Shown: positions 14,752 through 23,998 of the stretch, in pieces | Layout of the letters: every line of letters begins with the position of its first letter | Numbering within the stretch: position 1 is the first letter of the stretch | Origin: Actinomycetospora callitridis | Lineage (GTDB): Bacteria; Actinomycetota; Actinomycetes; Mycobacteriales; Pseudonocardiaceae | Reading direction: 5' to 3' | Length of the DNA: 64,000 bases | NCBI RefSeq assembly: GCF_028737265.1 | Contig: NZ_JAQZAK010000006.1 | Coordinates: 1-64,000 of the forward strand | The notes under the pieces: model-generated | Database searches by the model: none | Told to the model about the DNA's origin: nothing | The model's input: the letters and a program-made list of their open reading frames with translations, nothing else | Position numbers and translations under genes: made by a program

Positions 14752-14781
14752 TTGACGAGCAACCGTGAGGTTGCCTATCGT
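14752..14781 (+). promoter_or_regulatory. Promoter of the ArsR-SRPBCC gene
   Basis: -35 TTGACG (14752-14757), an 18-base spacer and -10 TATCGT (14776-14781). Operator 1 fills the spacer and operator 2 covers the expected transcription start. Confidence 0.7.
14759..14774. promoter_or_regulatory. ArsR-type operator 1
   Basis: gcaaccgtgaggttgc is a 16-base palindrome (GCAACC-N4-GGTTGC) inside the promoter spacer. Its partner lies exactly 30 bases downstream. Confidence 0.75.
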
Positions 14782-14788
14782 CGAACAG

Positions 14789-14804
14789 GCAACCGTAGGG
14801 TTGC
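14789..14804. promoter_or_regulatory. ArsR-type operator 2
   Basis: gcaaccgtagggttgc is a near-identical copy of operator 1, 30 bases (about three helical turns) away, so two dimers could bind on the same DNA face. Confidence 0.75.
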
Positions 14805-14819
14805 GTGATCGGAGGCGTG

Positions 14820-15620
14820 ATGGACGAGGTGTTCCGCGCACTCGCCGACCCCAGTCGGCGGGCCCTGCTCGACGCGCTGCACGCCCGCGGCGGCCAGTCG
14901 CTGCGGGAGCTCGGCGAGGGACTGGACATGTCCCGCCAGGCCGTCGCCAAGCACCTGGGGGTGCTCGAGACCGCGGGTCTCGTCGTCACCTCGTGGCAGG
15001 GGCGGGAGAAGCACCACCACCTCAACGCCGCGCCGATCAACGACGTCGCCGACCGGTGGATCCGGCGGTACGACCGGGCGCGGGCGCAGACCCTCGCCGA
15101 CCTCAAGCAGGCACTGCAGGAGAACTCCGAGGAGACCGAGATGTCCGACGACTTCGTCTACGTCACCTACATCCGCACGACGCCCGAGAAGCTCTGGCAG
15201 GCGCTCACCGACCCCGCGTTCATCGCGAAGTACTACGACGGCGGCGGTCCGACGTCGGAATGGGCGGTGGGCTCGAAGGTCCTCTGGTCGATGGGCGGCG
15301 AGGAGCCCCACGACTGGGACCAGCACGTCCTCGAGGCCGACCCGCCCCGGCGGCTGTCCTTCACCTGGCACAACTACCAGCCCGAGATGCAGGAGATGTT
15401 CGGCTGGAGCGACGAGCGCCTGGCCGAGCTGCAGCAGGAGAAGCGCTCGAAGGTCACCTTCGACATCGAGCCGGCGGGGCAGGCCGTGAAGCTGACGGTC
15501 ACCCACGACGACTTCGTGCCCGACAGCGAGATGCTCAAGGGGGTCTCGGGCGGCTGGCCGGCGATCCTGTCGAACCTGAAGTCGGTGCTGGAGACCGGCG
15601 AGGCCGTGGTGACCGACTGA
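14820..15620 (+). CDS. ArsR-family regulator fused to an SRPBCC (AHSA1-type) domain
   Basis: A 266-residue fusion. Residues about 1-95 form an ArsR/SmtB winged helix (FRALADPSRRALLDAL; LDMSRQAVAKHLGVLE as recognition helix). Residues about 105-260 form an SRPBCC/AHSA1-like ligand-binding fold (FVYVTYIRTTPEKLWQALTD; LSFTWHNY; GGWPAILSNLKS). No metal-binding cysteine motif of ArsR metal sensors is seen, so the C-terminal cavity probably senses a small organic ligand. ATG 14820 follows GGAGG by 4 bases. Two matching palindromes in its own promoter imply autorepression. Confidence 0.88.
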   Translation: MDEVFRALADPSRRALLDALHARGGQSLRELGEGLDMSRQAVAKHLGVLETAGLVVTSWQGREKHHHLNAAPINDVADRWIRRYDRARAQTLADLKQALQENSEETEMSDDFVYVTYIRTTPEKLWQALTDPAFIAKYYDGGGPTSEWAVGSKVLWSMGGEEPHDWDQHVLEADPPRRLSFTWHNYQPEMQEMFGWSDERLAELQQEKRSKVTFDIEPAGQAVKLTVTHDDFVPDSEMLKGVSGGWPAILSNLKSVLETGEAVVTD

Positions 15621-15696
15621 GCGCCGCGTCGAGGAAGCGGATTTCCTGGCGTTGAGTGCCAGCGAGGACGCAGGGCTTGCACTCGGAGAGTGCTGA

Positions 15697-16731
15697 CTAG
15701 CCCCGAGAACGCCAGGCGGCGAGGTCGTCGACGGAGCGGGTGTTGACGATCCGCTCCACCGGCACCTCGCACTCCTCCGCGCGCTCGCAGCCGAAGGGCT
15801 GCCAGTCGAGCTGACCGGGGGCGTGGGCGTCGGTGTCGACGACGAACTCGCAGCCCGCCGCGAGGGCCTGGCGCAGCAGGGGGCGCGGCGGGTCGAGGCG
15901 CTCCGGGCGCGAGTTGATCTCGACGGCGACGCCGTTCTCCACGCAGGCGTCGAACACCGCCTCGGCGTCGAACGTCGAGGGCGGGCGGGTGCCGCGGCCC
16001 CCGGTGACCAGGCGCCCGGTGCAGTGGCCGAGCACGTCGACCAGCGGGTGCGACACGCCGGCGACCATCCGGGCGGTCATCACGTCGCTCGGCGCCCGCA
16101 GCTTCGAGTGCACGCTGGCGACCACGAGGTCGAGCTCCTCGAGCAGGTCGTCGGGGGCGTCGATGTCGCCGTCCTCGAGGATGTCCACCTCGATGCCGCG
16201 CAGCAGGCGGAAGGGCGCGAGCTCCTCGTTCACCCGGGCGATGACGTCGAACTGACGGCGCCGGCGCTCGGGCGTCAGGCCGTTGGCGACGGTGAGGTTC
16301 TCGGAGTGGTCGGTGAGCACCATCCACTCGTGGCCCAGGTCGCGGGCGGTGCGGGCCATCTCGAGGATGTCGCTGCCGCCGTCGGACCACGTCGAGTGCG
16401 TGTGGCAGTCGCCGCGCAGCGCGGCGCGGATGCCCGTCCCGCCCGCGACGGGCTCGGTGTGCCGGCTCTCCAGGTCGGACAGGGTCGCCGACGTCCCGCC
16501 GTCGAGGACCTCGGTCACCACGGCCGCCGTCTTCTTCCCGACCCCCTTGAGGTCGGTCAGCGTGCCGGCCCGGGCACGGGCCGCGACGTCGTCGGGGTCC
16601 AGCTCGGCGAGCCGTTCCGCCGCGGAGCGGTAGGCCTTCACCCGGTAGGTCTCGGCCCGCTCACGCTCGAGATAGAAGGCCACGGCGCGCAGTGCGGCGA
16701 TCGGGTCACCGTCGACGGGAAGGGCGGTCAC
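15697..16731 (-). CDS. PHP-domain phosphoesterase with helix-hairpin-helix N-terminus
   Basis: A 344-residue protein. Residues about 10-100 resemble the HhH region of X-family DNA polymerases (TYRVKAYRSAAERLAEL; LTDLKGVGKKTAAVV). Residues about 115-340 are a PHP metallophosphoesterase with metal ligands in DCHTHSTWSDG, LTDHSE, H-S-K-L and DTDAHAPGQL. It looks like the C-terminal half of a bacterial PolX lacking the polymerase palm, so it is probably a stand-alone phosphoesterase or nuclease in DNA metabolism. GTG 16731 is chosen as it precedes the conserved segment closely; the frame is open further but without similarity. Confidence 0.88.
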   Translation of the reverse strand: MTALPVDGDPIAALRAVAFYLERERAETYRVKAYRSAAERLAELDPDDVAARARAGTLTDLKGVGKKTAAVVTEVLDGGTSATLSDLESRHTEPVAGGTGIRAALRGDCHTHSTWSDGGSDILEMARTARDLGHEWMVLTDHSENLTVANGLTPERRRRQFDVIARVNEELAPFRLLRGIEVDILEDGDIDAPDDLLEELDLVVASVHSKLRAPSDVMTARMVAGVSHPLVDVLGHCTGRLVTGGRGTRPPSTFDAEAVFDACVENGVAVEINSRPERLDPPRPLLRQALAAGCEFVVDTDAHAPGQLDWQPFGCERAEECEVPVERIVNTRSVDDLAAWRSRG

Positions 16732-16819
16732 GTGGTCAGGGATACCCCACCCGAGGCGGTCGTGGGCCGCGCCACCACGCACAATCGGTGGTGAGCACTG
16801 TGATGGAGGTGGTCTGCTC

Positions 16820-18418
16820 GTGCGGGTGACCGGAGTCGGGCACGCGGGGATGCGTTTCGAGACGACGGGCGGCAGCGTGCTGTGCGACCCGTGGGTGAAC
16901 CCGACGTTCTTCGCGTCGTGGGTGCCGTTCCCGGACAACACGCAGCTGGACTGGGACGCCCTGGGGGCCTGCGACTACCTCTACGTCTCGCACCTGCACC
17001 GCGACCACTTCGACGCGGTCAACCTGCGCGACCACGTCTCGAAGGACGCCCGCGTCCTGCTGCCGGACTACCCCACCGACGAGCTCGAGAACGAGCTGCG
17101 CGAGCTGGGCTTCCGGCACTTCGTGCGCACCGAGAGCGGTGTCCCGCAGGAGCTCGACGGCGGCCTCCGGTTCATGATCACGTCGCTGAAGGGGCCGGGC
17201 GACGGCCCGATCGGCGACTCCGCGCTCTCCCTCGACGACGGCACCGCGCGGATCGTCAACCAGAACGACGCGCACCCGCTGGACATCCCGAAGCTGCTGG
17301 AGTTCGGCGCCTACGACGCGCACTTCACGCAGTTCTCCGGCGCCATCTGGTGGCCGATGGTCTACGACCTGCCCAAGGCCGCGAAGCGCGAGTTCGCCCG
17401 CCGCAAGCGCATCGGCCAGGAGGACCGGGCGATGCGCTACATCCGCGAGGTCGGCGCGCCGCACATCTTCCCGACGGCCGGCCCGCCCTGCTTCCTCGAC
17501 GACGAGCTCTTCCAGTGGAACGGCCTGGGCTACGAGGGCGTCGAGGACGAGTCGATCTTCACCGACCAGTGGGAGTTCCTCGGCCGGATGCGGGAGATCG
17601 GCCACGACACCGGGAGCGACCAGCAGGGCCACCTGCTCCTGCCCGGCACGACCGCCGAGATCGGCCACGGCACCGTGGACGACCTCGTGCACCCGATGTC
17701 GGACGCCGACATCGAGACGATCTTCCTCGACAAGGAGCGGTACCTGCGCGACTTCGCCGAGCGCGCCCGTCCCGCGATCGAGGCCCAGAAGGCGCAGTGG
17801 GCGGCGCCGCAGCCGGACATCCTGCGCCAGCTCAAGGAGTGGATCGAGCCGCTGATGAAGCGGGCCGACCACATGTGCGACGGCATCGGCGGCCCGGTCC
17901 GGATGGACCTGCACGGCATGCCCGACGACACCCCCGGGGTCGACGAGGACGGCACCCTGTCGCTGGCGTTCGACTTCACCGCCCGCGAGATCCGCGTCTA
18001 CAACGGGGAGCAGGCCCGCTACCGCTGGGGCGTGCCGGCGACGCTCGTGCAGACCAACATCGCCACCGGCGAGGTCGACTGGTCGAACTCGCTGTTCCTG
18101 TCGGTGCGCTTCACCGCGACGCGCGTGGGTCAGTACAACGAGTACCTCTACACGTTCTTCAAGTGTCTGTCCGAGGAGCGGATGGACTACGTCGAGAACT
18201 GGTACGACGCGCAGAACGACGACGGACGCGACATCGAGCTCGACGGCTGGGCGGTGCAGGCGCGCTGCCCGCACCTGTCCGCGGACCTGTCGAAGTTCGG
18301 CGCCGTCGACGGCGAGGTGCTCACCTGCACGCTGCACAACTGGAAGTTCAACCTCCGGACCGGTCGGTGCCTGACGTCCGCGGGGCACGAGATCCGGGCG
18401 CACAAGCTGGGAGACTGA
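16820..18418 (+). CDS. Metallo-beta-lactamase-fold hydrolase fused to a Rieske domain
   Basis: A 532-residue fusion. The N-terminal UlaG-like metallo-beta-lactamase domain has H-L-H-R-D-H-F-D metal ligands near residues 56-61. The C-terminal Rieske [2Fe-2S] domain has C483-P-H485 and C503-T-L-H506. The same pairing occurs in CMP-N-acetylneuraminate hydroxylase-like proteins, which suggests a monooxygenase fed electrons through the Rieske centre; the substrate is unknown. GTG 16820 follows GGAGGT by 10 bases. It is divergent from the PHP gene and followed 4 bases later by dusB. Confidence 0.88.
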   Translation: MRVTGVGHAGMRFETTGGSVLCDPWVNPTFFASWVPFPDNTQLDWDALGACDYLYVSHLHRDHFDAVNLRDHVSKDARVLLPDYPTDELENELRELGFRHFVRTESGVPQELDGGLRFMITSLKGPGDGPIGDSALSLDDGTARIVNQNDAHPLDIPKLLEFGAYDAHFTQFSGAIWWPMVYDLPKAAKREFARRKRIGQEDRAMRYIREVGAPHIFPTAGPPCFLDDELFQWNGLGYEGVEDESIFTDQWEFLGRMREIGHDTGSDQQGHLLLPGTTAEIGHGTVDDLVHPMSDADIETIFLDKERYLRDFAERARPAIEAQKAQWAAPQPDILRQLKEWIEPLMKRADHMCDGIGGPVRMDLHGMPDDTPGVDEDGTLSLAFDFTAREIRVYNGEQARYRWGVPATLVQTNIATGEVDWSNSLFLSVRFTATRVGQYNEYLYTFFKCLSEERMDYVENWYDAQNDDGRDIELDGWAVQARCPHLSADLSKFGAVDGEVLTCTLHNWKFNLRTGRCLTSAGHEIRAHKLGD

Positions 18419-18422
18419 GGGC

Positions 18423-19541
18423 GTGCTCCGCATCGGCCCCCTCGAGCTGCCGACGCCCGTCGTGCTCGCGCCGATGGCCGGCATCACCAACGTGGCGTTC
18501 CGCCGCCTGTGCCGCGAGCAGGGCGCGGGGCTCTACGTCTGCGAGATGATCACCGCGCGGGCGCTGGTGGAGAAGCACCCCGGCACCGCCGAGATGATCG
18601 CGTTCGACCCCGACGAGACCCCGCGCTCGATGCAGCTCTACGGCGTCGACCCCGTGACGATCGGCCGCGCGATCGACCGGATCGTCGACGAGGACCTCGC
18701 CGACCACGTCGACCTCAACTTCGGCTGCCCGGTGCCCAAGGTGACGCGTCGCGGTGGTGGGGCGGCGCTGCCCTACAAGCGGCGGCTGTTCGAGTCGATC
18801 GTGCGCGCGGCCGTCGCCTCGGCGTCCCGCGGCGGGCTGCCGCTGACGGTGAAGATGCGCGTCGGCATCGACGACGACCACGTGACGTTCCTCGACGCCG
18901 GGCGCATCGCCGCCGCCGAGGGTGCCGCGGCCGTCGCCCTGCACGCGCGCACCGCGGCGCAGCGCTACTCGGGCCACGCCGACTGGGACCGCGTCGCCGA
19001 GCTGCGCGAGGCGGTGCCCACGGACGTGCCGGTGCTCGGCAACGGAGACATCTTCGCCGCGACCGACGCCGTGGCCATGATGGAGAAGACCGGCTGCGAC
19101 GGCGTCGTCGTCGGACGTGGCTGCCTCGGGCGCCCGTGGCTCTTCGGGGAGCTCGAGGCCGCGCTGGCCGGCCGCCCGATCCCCACGCCCCCGCGCCTCG
19201 GCGAGGTCGCGGCGGTGATGCGACGCCACGTGGAGCTGCTCATCGCCCACCACGGCGAGCGCAAGGGCGTGCGCGACTCCCGCAAGCACATGTCCTGGTA
19301 CCTGCACGGCTTCGCCGTCGGCTCCGAACTGCGCCGCGAGCTCGGGATGATCGACGGGCTGGAGCGTCTCGACGAGCTGCTCGCGCAGCTCGACCCCGAC
19401 CTGCCGTTCCCGCCCGACGCCGACGGTCCGCGCGGCCGGCAGGGCTCGCCCGGGCACGTGACCCTGCCCGAGGGATGGCTCGACGACCCCGAGGACGACA
19501 CCGTCCCGGCGGGCGCCGACGTCATGCACTCCGGCGGCTGA
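18423..19541 (+). CDS. dusB: tRNA-dihydrouridine synthase B-type
   Basis: A 372-residue FMN enzyme that reduces uridine to dihydrouridine in tRNA. Visible features are LAPMAGITNVAFRRLCRE near the start, the catalytic-Cys segment DLNFGCPVPKVTRRGGGAAL, HARTAAQRYSGHADW, and the FMN-phosphate-binding GNGDIF and GRGCLGRPW segments. Length and order are normal for actinobacterial DusB. GTG 18423 lies 4 bases after the preceding stop, so the two genes are probably cotranscribed. Confidence 0.95.
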   Translation: MLRIGPLELPTPVVLAPMAGITNVAFRRLCREQGAGLYVCEMITARALVEKHPGTAEMIAFDPDETPRSMQLYGVDPVTIGRAIDRIVDEDLADHVDLNFGCPVPKVTRRGGGAALPYKRRLFESIVRAAVASASRGGLPLTVKMRVGIDDDHVTFLDAGRIAAAEGAAAVALHARTAAQRYSGHADWDRVAELREAVPTDVPVLGNGDIFAATDAVAMMEKTGCDGVVVGRGCLGRPWLFGELEAALAGRPIPTPPRLGEVAAVMRRHVELLIAHHGERKGVRDSRKHMSWYLHGFAVGSELRRELGMIDGLERLDELLAQLDPDLPFPPDADGPRGRQGSPGHVTLPEGWLDDPEDDTVPAGADVMHSGG

Positions 19542-19789
19542 CCCCTCACCGGGCGCTACTGCCCGTATCGACGTCCGGCATCACGTCGATCACACGTCAC
19601 GGCCGGCATGCGCGTGTCCGCCACGACCACCGTCGCGGGCGACTCAAGGTGGGCCGAACGTGTCGGCACGGGATCCGTCTACGCAGCGTCACGTGCGCCG
19701 ACCGAGCGAAGTTGTCGGCGACGCGGCGAAGGACCGTTACAGGACCATGATCGAGGGCGACACTAGAGGCAGGGACGGAGGTGATGTGT

Positions 19790-20764
19790 GTGCGCTTGGC
19801 CGGGCTGCTGCCGCGACGCGGGACCGTGGCGACGACGACCGCGGAGCCGGTGCTCGACGCCGGGGTCGCGACCCCCGCCGCGCACCCCACCCCGGAGCAG
19901 GGCACCGTCACCTGCGGTTTCCCCACCTCCCCGATCGTCGGGCTCGACGCGGTGCCCTCGACCACCCCGTCCGGGGCGCCGGCCGTCGCCGGCCGGTCCG
20001 ACCAGGCGCGGGCCCACGAGGCGGCCGCCGAGGTCCTCGCCGACCGCGGCGACTGGCGCCGCGCGTACCAGCACCTCAAGGCCGCGGTCTCGCTCGTGCG
20101 GGACGAGCGGACGACGCCGGACGAAGTGCCCGATCAGTTACGCATCGAGGTCGATCGTCTCCGGCGCGAGCGCGCCGAGGCCCGCGAGCAGAGCCGTCGG
20201 GACAGCCTCACCGCCACCTGGAACCGCCGCTACCTCGACGAGCGGCTGAGCACGCTGCGTGGTGACGGCGCGGACTCCCCCGCCTGCGTCGCGCTGGCCG
20301 ACGTCGACCACTTCAAGGGCGTCAACGACACGCACGGCCACGCCGTGGGCGACCAGGTGCTGCGCCGCCTCGTCGACCTCATGAACGAGGGGCTGCCCGC
20401 CGAGGGCTTCTGCGCGCGCTACGGCGGCGAGGAGTTCGCGCTCGTCCTGCCCGGCCTGGCGCCCGCCGAGGCGGTCCGGGTGTGCGAGGAGGCCCGGGCG
20501 CGGGTCGACGCGTACCCGTGGCACGAGCTCGTCGACGACCTGCGCGTCACGGTCAGCGTGGGCGTCGCGTGCCTCGAGGCCGGCGCGCACCCCGGCGCGC
20601 CCGGCCTGGACGCCGCCGACGCGCTGCTCTACGTCGCCAAGCGCGCCGGTCGCAACGCCGTGGCCTACCGCGACGCCGACGACGGCGCCGTGCGGCTGGC
20701 CGGAGCGGCTGCCGCCCGTCGCGGGATCGCCGCCGCTGCCCGCGGGGCGTTCCCGACCTCCTGA
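19790..20764 (+). CDS. Diguanylate cyclase (GGDEF protein)
   Basis: A protein of about 324 residues: a low-complexity N-terminus, a helical segment (AAAEVLADRGDWRRAYQHLKAA, then a charged coiled coil), and a GGDEF domain with D-V-D-H-F-K-G-V-N-D-T-H-G-H and an intact YGGEEF active-site loop. It should make cyclic di-GMP. No RxxD inhibitory site five residues before GGEEF is evident. No transmembrane helix is seen, so it is probably cytosolic. GTG 19790 is chosen because GGAGG lies 8 bases upstream; GTG 19781 and ATG 19784 in the same frame are too close to it. Confidence 0.88.
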   Translation: MRLAGLLPRRGTVATTTAEPVLDAGVATPAAHPTPEQGTVTCGFPTSPIVGLDAVPSTTPSGAPAVAGRSDQARAHEAAAEVLADRGDWRRAYQHLKAAVSLVRDERTTPDEVPDQLRIEVDRLRRERAEAREQSRRDSLTATWNRRYLDERLSTLRGDGADSPACVALADVDHFKGVNDTHGHAVGDQVLRRLVDLMNEGLPAEGFCARYGGEEFALVLPGLAPAEAVRVCEEARARVDAYPWHELVDDLRVTVSVGVACLEAGAHPGAPGLDAADALLYVAKRAGRNAVAYRDADDGAVRLAGAAAARRGIAAAARGAFPTS

Positions 20765-21028
20765 CGGCCCCCGACCGCTCACCGGGCACCTCGGCGTCCG
20801 GGGGGCGACCGGATCGCCCATCCGCCGCGTCGCTGAGACGGACCTGAGCACGGCGGTTGCCCGAACGGGTGCCCCGTGTCGCCCGGTCGTGTGGCGACCG
20901 TTGTGCTCCGGTCACCGCATCGCGTAACGGCCCCGAGACCGTCGGGGTCCGACCCGGCCGTAGTATCCCGCTGCTGACCAGCACGTGTCCGGGCTGCCCG
21001 CCCGAGATCATCAGCCACGAGGAGATGC

Positions 21029-23248
21029 GTGACCGACGACCGCGCCGGCGACCCGGCCCGGGGCTCCCGCCCCGGGGCTCCCGGGTCCGACGCGGTCCGC
21101 TCTCCCGTGGCGCGCTCGGGCCCGGCGTCGGCGCCGTTCCGCATCCCCGTCGCGACGCCGACGGCCCAGGCCGGGCGTCGCCCGACGATGGTGCCGCTGA
21201 CCCGCAAGCGCGGGCCGCGTCTCGGTCTCCGCCCGCCCGGCGCCGGGCTCGTGACCGCGCCGTCCGCGCTCCCCACCTCGCCCGGCACCCCGTCGGCGGG
21301 CATCCCTTCGCCGGCTGCGGCGAAGGCACCGTCCACGCGGGGTCCGGTGGACGCGGTGACGCTGCCCGCGGGACGCATCCCGGCGCGCGCGACACCGCCT
21401 CCGCCGACGGGGCCCCCGCCCGGTCCCCCGGTGGCCCCCGCGCCCCGGCGCCCGTCCACCCCCGCCGGTCCGGCGGCCGCTCCCACCGCCGCGACGGTCC
21501 CCCCGGGCCGGCCCGACACCGCGCGACCGGCCGATCCGCCTCCCCCCGAGGAGCCGGACGAGCCGGAGGCGGACGAACCCCGGGCGCCCGAGCCCGAGCC
21601 CGACCCCGCGGAGTCGCCCGCCGTCCGTCACGTCCGTGCCGCGGCGGCGACGAGCGAGCCCGCGCCGCGCCGCCCGGCCGCCACCGAGGCCCGCGCGGGC
21701 GAGACCGAGTACGCGGCCACGTCGGCGGTGCTCGCGTCGGTGGGCAGTCGCTTCACGACGTGGCGGCGGCGGTGGACCTGGCGCCGGACGGCGCGGCTGC
21801 TCACCGCGACCTGCGCGGTCCTCGTCGTGGTCGTGTGCGGGCTCGGGTGGGGCGCGGCGTCCTGGGTCGAGGCCGCGGTGCGCCAGATCGGCGCGCTGGA
21901 CCCGAACTCGTCGGCCATCCAGAACGCCGCCGCACAGGCCGGCGACCAGAACTTCCTCGTCGTCGGCTCGGACAGCCGGGCCGGCGCGCCCCCGTCGGAG
22001 GACGCCGGCGACACCGCCGGCGTGCCCGGGGCCCGCACCGACACGATCATGGTCGTGCACGTCCCGGAGGACCGGTCGACGGTCACGGTGGTGTCGTTCC
22101 CCCGCGACCTCGAGATCACCCGACCGGCCTGCGAGCGCTGGGACCCCATCTCCGGCGCCTACTCGCCCCAGATGCTGCCGCCGACCCCGCGCGTGAAGCT
22201 CAACTCGGCCTACGCCGCGGGCGGGCCGCGCTGCGTGACCCGCGCGATCCAGGAGCTCTCGGGCCTCGCGATCAACCGCTTCCTCGGCATCGACTTCCAG
22301 GGCTTCCAGGGCATGGTCGACGCCGTGCGCGGCGTGCCGATCTGTGTGGAGCGCCCGGTGCGCGACTCCGTGCTCGGCACCGTCATCCCCCAGGCCGGGC
22401 CCACCGTCCTGAGCGGGCAGCAGGCGCTCGACTACGTCCGCGCCCGCCACGTCGAGGGCGACCCGTCGAGCGACTACGGCCGCATCCAGCGCCAGCAGCG
22501 GTTCCTCGGCGCGCTGCTGCGCTCGGTGCTCTCGGCCGGCACGCTGCTCGACCCCAGCCGTCTCGAGGGGCTCGTGGAGGCCGTCTCGCGCTCCACCTTC
22601 GGCGAGAACATCGGCTCGGACCAGCTGCTCGCGCTCTCGCAGTCGCTGGGCAGCCTGGACCCGCGCACGGTCAGCTTCGTGACGGTCCCGACGACGGGGC
22701 TCGCCAACGACCGCGGCAACGAGGTGCTCCGCCGCGGCGACGAGCGGGCCATGTTCGACGCGATCATCCGCAACGACCCGCTGCCCGGCAGCGGCGCGCC
22801 GGCGCCCGGCCTGCCGGCCGCGCCCGTGCCCGCCCCGGCGCCCGCCGACATCCGGCTCGTGGACGCCCGCTCACCCGCCGAGGGTGACGACGACGGCGAG
22901 GACGGCGGCGACGGGGGCTCCACGTCGGACGGACCGTCGGCCGAGCGCGTGGCGGACCGTCTGCGCTCCGCCGGCTTCGTCGTCACCAGCGACGACGCCG
23001 GCTCGTCGTCGGGCGGGGGCGGGACGACGATCCGCTACTCGCCCGACCAGGCCGCCGCCGCGTCGGCGCTGGGCGCCGCGGTGCCGGGTGCCCGGCTCGA
23101 GCCCGGCGGAGCGGGGCGCAGCACGCTGACCCTGACCCTCGGCGACGACTTCGACGGCGAGGTCCGCTCGGACGCCGCCCCGGACGGGACGACGCCGTCC
23201 GCGCCGGTCAACCCGACGATCACGGCCGCCGACGCCACCTGCGCCTGA
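21029..23248 (+). CDS. LytR-CpsA-Psr family cell-wall ligase with LytR_C domain
   Basis: A 739-residue protein. A long Pro/Ala-rich cytoplasmic region (about 1-240) is followed by a transmembrane helix near 256-277. The LCP catalytic domain (about 305-560) has GSDSR, RTDTIMVVHV, FPRDLEI, KLNSAYA and DYVRARH motifs. A Pro-rich spacer and a C-terminal LytR_C fold (about 640-730) complete it. LCP enzymes attach arabinogalactan or other glycopolymers to peptidoglycan outside the membrane. GTG 21029 follows GAGGAG. The N-terminal extension is unusually long and may be regulatory or disordered. Confidence 0.92.
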   Translation: MTDDRAGDPARGSRPGAPGSDAVRSPVARSGPASAPFRIPVATPTAQAGRRPTMVPLTRKRGPRLGLRPPGAGLVTAPSALPTSPGTPSAGIPSPAAAKAPSTRGPVDAVTLPAGRIPARATPPPPTGPPPGPPVAPAPRRPSTPAGPAAAPTAATVPPGRPDTARPADPPPPEEPDEPEADEPRAPEPEPDPAESPAVRHVRAAAATSEPAPRRPAATEARAGETEYAATSAVLASVGSRFTTWRRRWTWRRTARLLTATCAVLVVVVCGLGWGAASWVEAAVRQIGALDPNSSAIQNAAAQAGDQNFLVVGSDSRAGAPPSEDAGDTAGVPGARTDTIMVVHVPEDRSTVTVVSFPRDLEITRPACERWDPISGAYSPQMLPPTPRVKLNSAYAAGGPRCVTRAIQELSGLAINRFLGIDFQGFQGMVDAVRGVPICVERPVRDSVLGTVIPQAGPTVLSGQQALDYVRARHVEGDPSSDYGRIQRQQRFLGALLRSVLSAGTLLDPSRLEGLVEAVSRSTFGENIGSDQLLALSQSLGSLDPRTVSFVTVPTTGLANDRGNEVLRRGDERAMFDAIIRNDPLPGSGAPAPGLPAAPVPAPAPADIRLVDARSPAEGDDDGEDGGDGGSTSDGPSAERVADRLRSAGFVVTSDDAGSSSGGGGTTIRYSPDQAAAASALGAAVPGARLEPGGAGRSTLTLTLGDDFDGEVRSDAAPDGTTPSAPVNPTITAADATCA

Positions 23249-23257
23249 GCCGGCGCC

Positions 23258-23279
23258 GTTCATCCCTGGTTCACACCGT
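23258..23279 (+). promoter_or_regulatory. PHO box upstream of phoU
   Basis: Two 11-base direct repeats, GTTCATCCCTG and GTTCACACCGT, match the PhoP-binding direct-repeat pattern described in Streptomyces (GTTCAYYYRSG-like). They lie about 28 bases above a TACGTT -10 box, consistent with activation under phosphate limitation. Confidence 0.7.
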
Positions 23280-23306
23280 CGTCGGACGGACGACCGGCCG
23301 TCCGCG

Positions 23307-23312
23307 TACGTT
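23307..23312 (+). promoter_or_regulatory. -10 box of phoU (leaderless)
   Basis: TACGTT ends 7 bases before ATG 23320, so transcription would begin at or beside the start codon. There is no Shine-Dalgarno sequence. Confidence 0.55.
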
Positions 23313-23319
23313 GCGCGAC

Positions 23320-23976
23320 ATGCGCACGGCCTACAACGAGAAGCTCGCCGCCCTCTCCGAAGAGCTCGCCGAGATGTCCCAGATGGCCGGCGAGGCCATG
23401 AAGAAGGCGACGACCGCCCTGCTCGAGGGCGACCTCGACCTGGCCGAGGAGGTCATCTCCTCCGACACGAAGATCGACGCCCTGCGCAGCCAGGCCGAGG
23501 AGCAGGCGTTCGGCCTGCTCGCCCTCCAGGCGCCGGTGGCCGGCGACCTGCGCTCGGTCATCGCGGCGATCCACTCCGCGGGCGACCTCGAGCGCATGGG
23601 TGACCTCGCCCTGCACGTCGCCAAGGCGGCGCGGCGTCGCCACCCGGCCAAGGTGCTGCCCGAGGACGTCGCCCCCTACTTCGCCGAGATGGGCCGCGTG
23701 GCGCTCGACCTGGCCCAGGACGCCCGCCAGGTCATCCTCACGCGCGACATCGAGCTCGCCTTCACCATGGAGTCCGACGACGACGCGATGGACGACCTGC
23801 ACCGCCACCTGTTCACCCTGCTGCTGAGCAAGGACTGGCCGAGCGGTGTCGCGCCCGCCATCGACGTGACCCTCCTGGGCCGCTTCTACGAGCGCTTCGC
23901 CGACCACGCCGTGGCCGTCGCCCGCCGCGTGGTCTTCATGGTCACCGGCAAGATGCCCAACACGCCCGAGGCCTGA
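23320..23976 (+). CDS. phoU: Phosphate signalling regulator PhoU
   Basis: A 218-residue all-helical PhoU with the two-fold repeated helical bundle. The N-terminal M-R-T-A-Y-N-E-K-L is typical of actinobacteria, and E-x3-D metal-binding helices are visible (SDTKIDALRSQAEE; DLERMGDLALHVAK; FYERFADHAVAVARRVVFM). PhoU links the Pst transporter to the PhoR/PhoP system and represses it when phosphate is plentiful. ATG 23320 is preferred over TTG 23311 because of the leaderless -10 spacing. It converges on pstB across a shared hairpin terminator. Confidence 0.95.
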   Translation: MRTAYNEKLAALSEELAEMSQMAGEAMKKATTALLEGDLDLAEEVISSDTKIDALRSQAEEQAFGLLALQAPVAGDLRSVIAAIHSAGDLERMGDLALHVAKAARRRHPAKVLPEDVAPYFAEMGRVALDLAQDARQVILTRDIELAFTMESDDDAMDDLHRHLFTLLLSKDWPSGVAPAIDVTLLGRFYERFADHAVAVARRVVFMVTGKMPNTPEA

Positions 23977-23998
23977 CCGACCGGCCGCGCACACACGG

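Noticed and set aside
20857..22887. 676-codon open frame over the LCP gene, plus strand
   Set aside because: It is Arg/Pro/Gly-rich, without domains, and lies in another frame of the clear LytR-CpsA-Psr gene.
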